From positions 1 through 20,103 of IMG/VR virus record IMGVR_UViG_3300006924_000281: a stretch of 20,103 nt of DNA. One strand, given 5' to 3'. The notes under the pieces were generated by a model. That model made no database searches. It had not been told where the DNA came from and saw nothing but the letters and a program-made list of their open reading frames with translations. Both the position numbers and the translations under genes were made by a program. Shown piece after piece: positions 19,678-20,103 of this stretch (position 1 is the stretch's first letter; each line of letters begins with the position of its first letter). This DNA comes from a virus.

Positions 19678-19776
19678 TTATTTTTTACGGCGTCGCGTTC
19701 TTTTATTAGTATGCTTTTTTAATTCGGCGTAATCTTCGCCGTATAACAACCGCCCGATAATCTCAAATATAAACAT
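19678..19776 (-). CDS. 32-aa basic micro-protein
   Basis: A short open frame with a good ribosome site (CGGAG, seven bases before the ATG) fills most of the gap between the 90-aa gene and repeat module copy C. The product reads MFIFEIIGRLLYGEDYAELK, then KHTNKRTRRRKK. A hydrophobic helix followed by a strongly basic tail suggests membrane or nucleic-acid contact. It is followed at once by the repeat module and a terminator, as a real last gene of a transcript would be. I do not know a family. Confidence 0.65.
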   Translation of the reverse strand: MFIFEIIGRLLYGEDYAELKKHTNKRTRRRKK

Positions 19777-19793
19777 TTTTTATCTCCGTTTCA

Positions 19794-20066
19794 TTAGTAT
19801 AGATCCTGTTCATCACGATCATAAATATCTTGCCACTTGTCACGAAACCGTGTGTCTCTATTAACTTGCATTTCATTATGTCCGTCAATCGCTTGATCTA
19901 ATTGACGTTGTAATTCAGCTTTAATTAAAGAAAACGCAGCCATAAATTCTGAATGATCAGAATCCTGTTCATGCTGTGGTAAACCATTACTGTTTAAATA
20001 ATCATCAATAACATTTAAACGGGTCGCATCCAAAACCGCCATAGCATTTTTAATTTCCAGTACCAT
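19794..20066 (-). CDS. Small helical protein, function unknown
   Basis: 90 residues: VLEIKNAMAVLDATRLNVID, DYLNSNGLPQHEQDSDHSEF, AAFSLIKAELQRQLDQAIDG and a charged end. It is helical and acidic, with no motif recognised. The ATG at 20066 is preferred over the one at 20078 because the intervening GGGGAG is a ribosome site four bases ahead and because the partial gene before it stops one base upstream. Confidence 0.72.
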   Translation of the reverse strand: MVLEIKNAMAVLDATRLNVIDDYLNSNGLPQHEQDSDHSEFMAAFSLIKAELQRQLDQAIDGHNEMQVNRDTRFRDKWQDIYDRDEQDLY

Positions 20067-20067
20067 T

Positions 20068-20103
20068 TTACTCCCCATAATTCTGATTAAGAAAATCGCG
20101 CAA
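20068..20103 (-). CDS. C-terminal end of a gene entering from the right edge
   Basis: The minus frame from the right edge gives LRDFLNQNYGE and a TAA at 20068-20070, one base ahead of the next ATG, with the next gene's ribosome site (GGGGAG) inside its last codons. This tight packing is like the other junctions, but only 11 codons are visible, so the call is tentative. Confidence 0.4.
   Translation of the reverse strand: MRDFLNQNYGE

Noticed and set aside
1-20103. CRISPR arrays, insertion sequences, integrase and attachment sites
   Set aside because: No regular spaced repeats, transposase, terminal inverted repeats or recombinase frame were seen; the only exact long repeat is the 29-bp intergenic pair.

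Overview
The window looks like about half of a tailed-phage genome from seawater, most likely a short-tailed (podovirus-type) virus of an alphaproteobacterium. Every gene I can support lies on the minus strand, so the gene map reads from right to left. The virion genes (P22-type portal, scaffold, gpT-like capsid, P22 gp4/T7 gp11-like adaptors, glycine-rich repeat fibres) and many small conserved unknowns match what I remember of uncultured marine phages. The holin resembles the three-helix holin of alphaproteobacterial gene transfer agents. The host assignment is inference; no integrase, tRNA or host gene is present.

Right end, 20103 to about 17500 (probably early/middle genes): the tail of a partial gene, a 90-aa and a 32-aa protein, a 240-aa cysteine-cluster protein, a 156-aa unknown, an 84-aa zinc-ribbon-like protein and two small acidic proteins. 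Three gaps here share a repeated module (two exact 29-bp copies, one diverged) with promoter-like spacing, placed next to hairpins with T-runs. A GC-rich, palindrome-rich gap (about 17205-17500) without a convincing gene separates this block from the late genes.

Centre, 17146 to 10361: terminase large subunit, portal, a 52-aa protein, a 158-aa membrane-anchored protein, two micro-genes (53 and 37 aa), then a lysis cassette: EF-hand membrane protein, three-helix holin, one-helix membrane protein, 40-aa basic protein and GH19 endolysin. A 65-aa unknown and a GroES-like co-chaperonin follow.

Left half, 10368 to 1: scaffold with a glutamine tract, a 159-aa unknown, a putative decoration protein, major capsid protein, a strong terminator with a promoter-like site behind it, two small beta-type virion proteins, a cluster of very lysine-rich small proteins containing a 52-aa membrane protein, a conserved 224-aa unknown, two adaptor-like proteins, a structural protein with a cupredoxin-like copper motif, and repeat-rich fibre proteins running off the left edge.

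The genes are tightly packed, and eight junctions are one-base TAATG overlaps, which suggests translational coupling. No small terminase subunit, head protease, polymerase, long tail tube or tape measure is recognisable, so replication genes and perhaps tail genes must lie outside. Five to six genes below are too short for an ordinary ORF cut-off and were found by reading the gaps.
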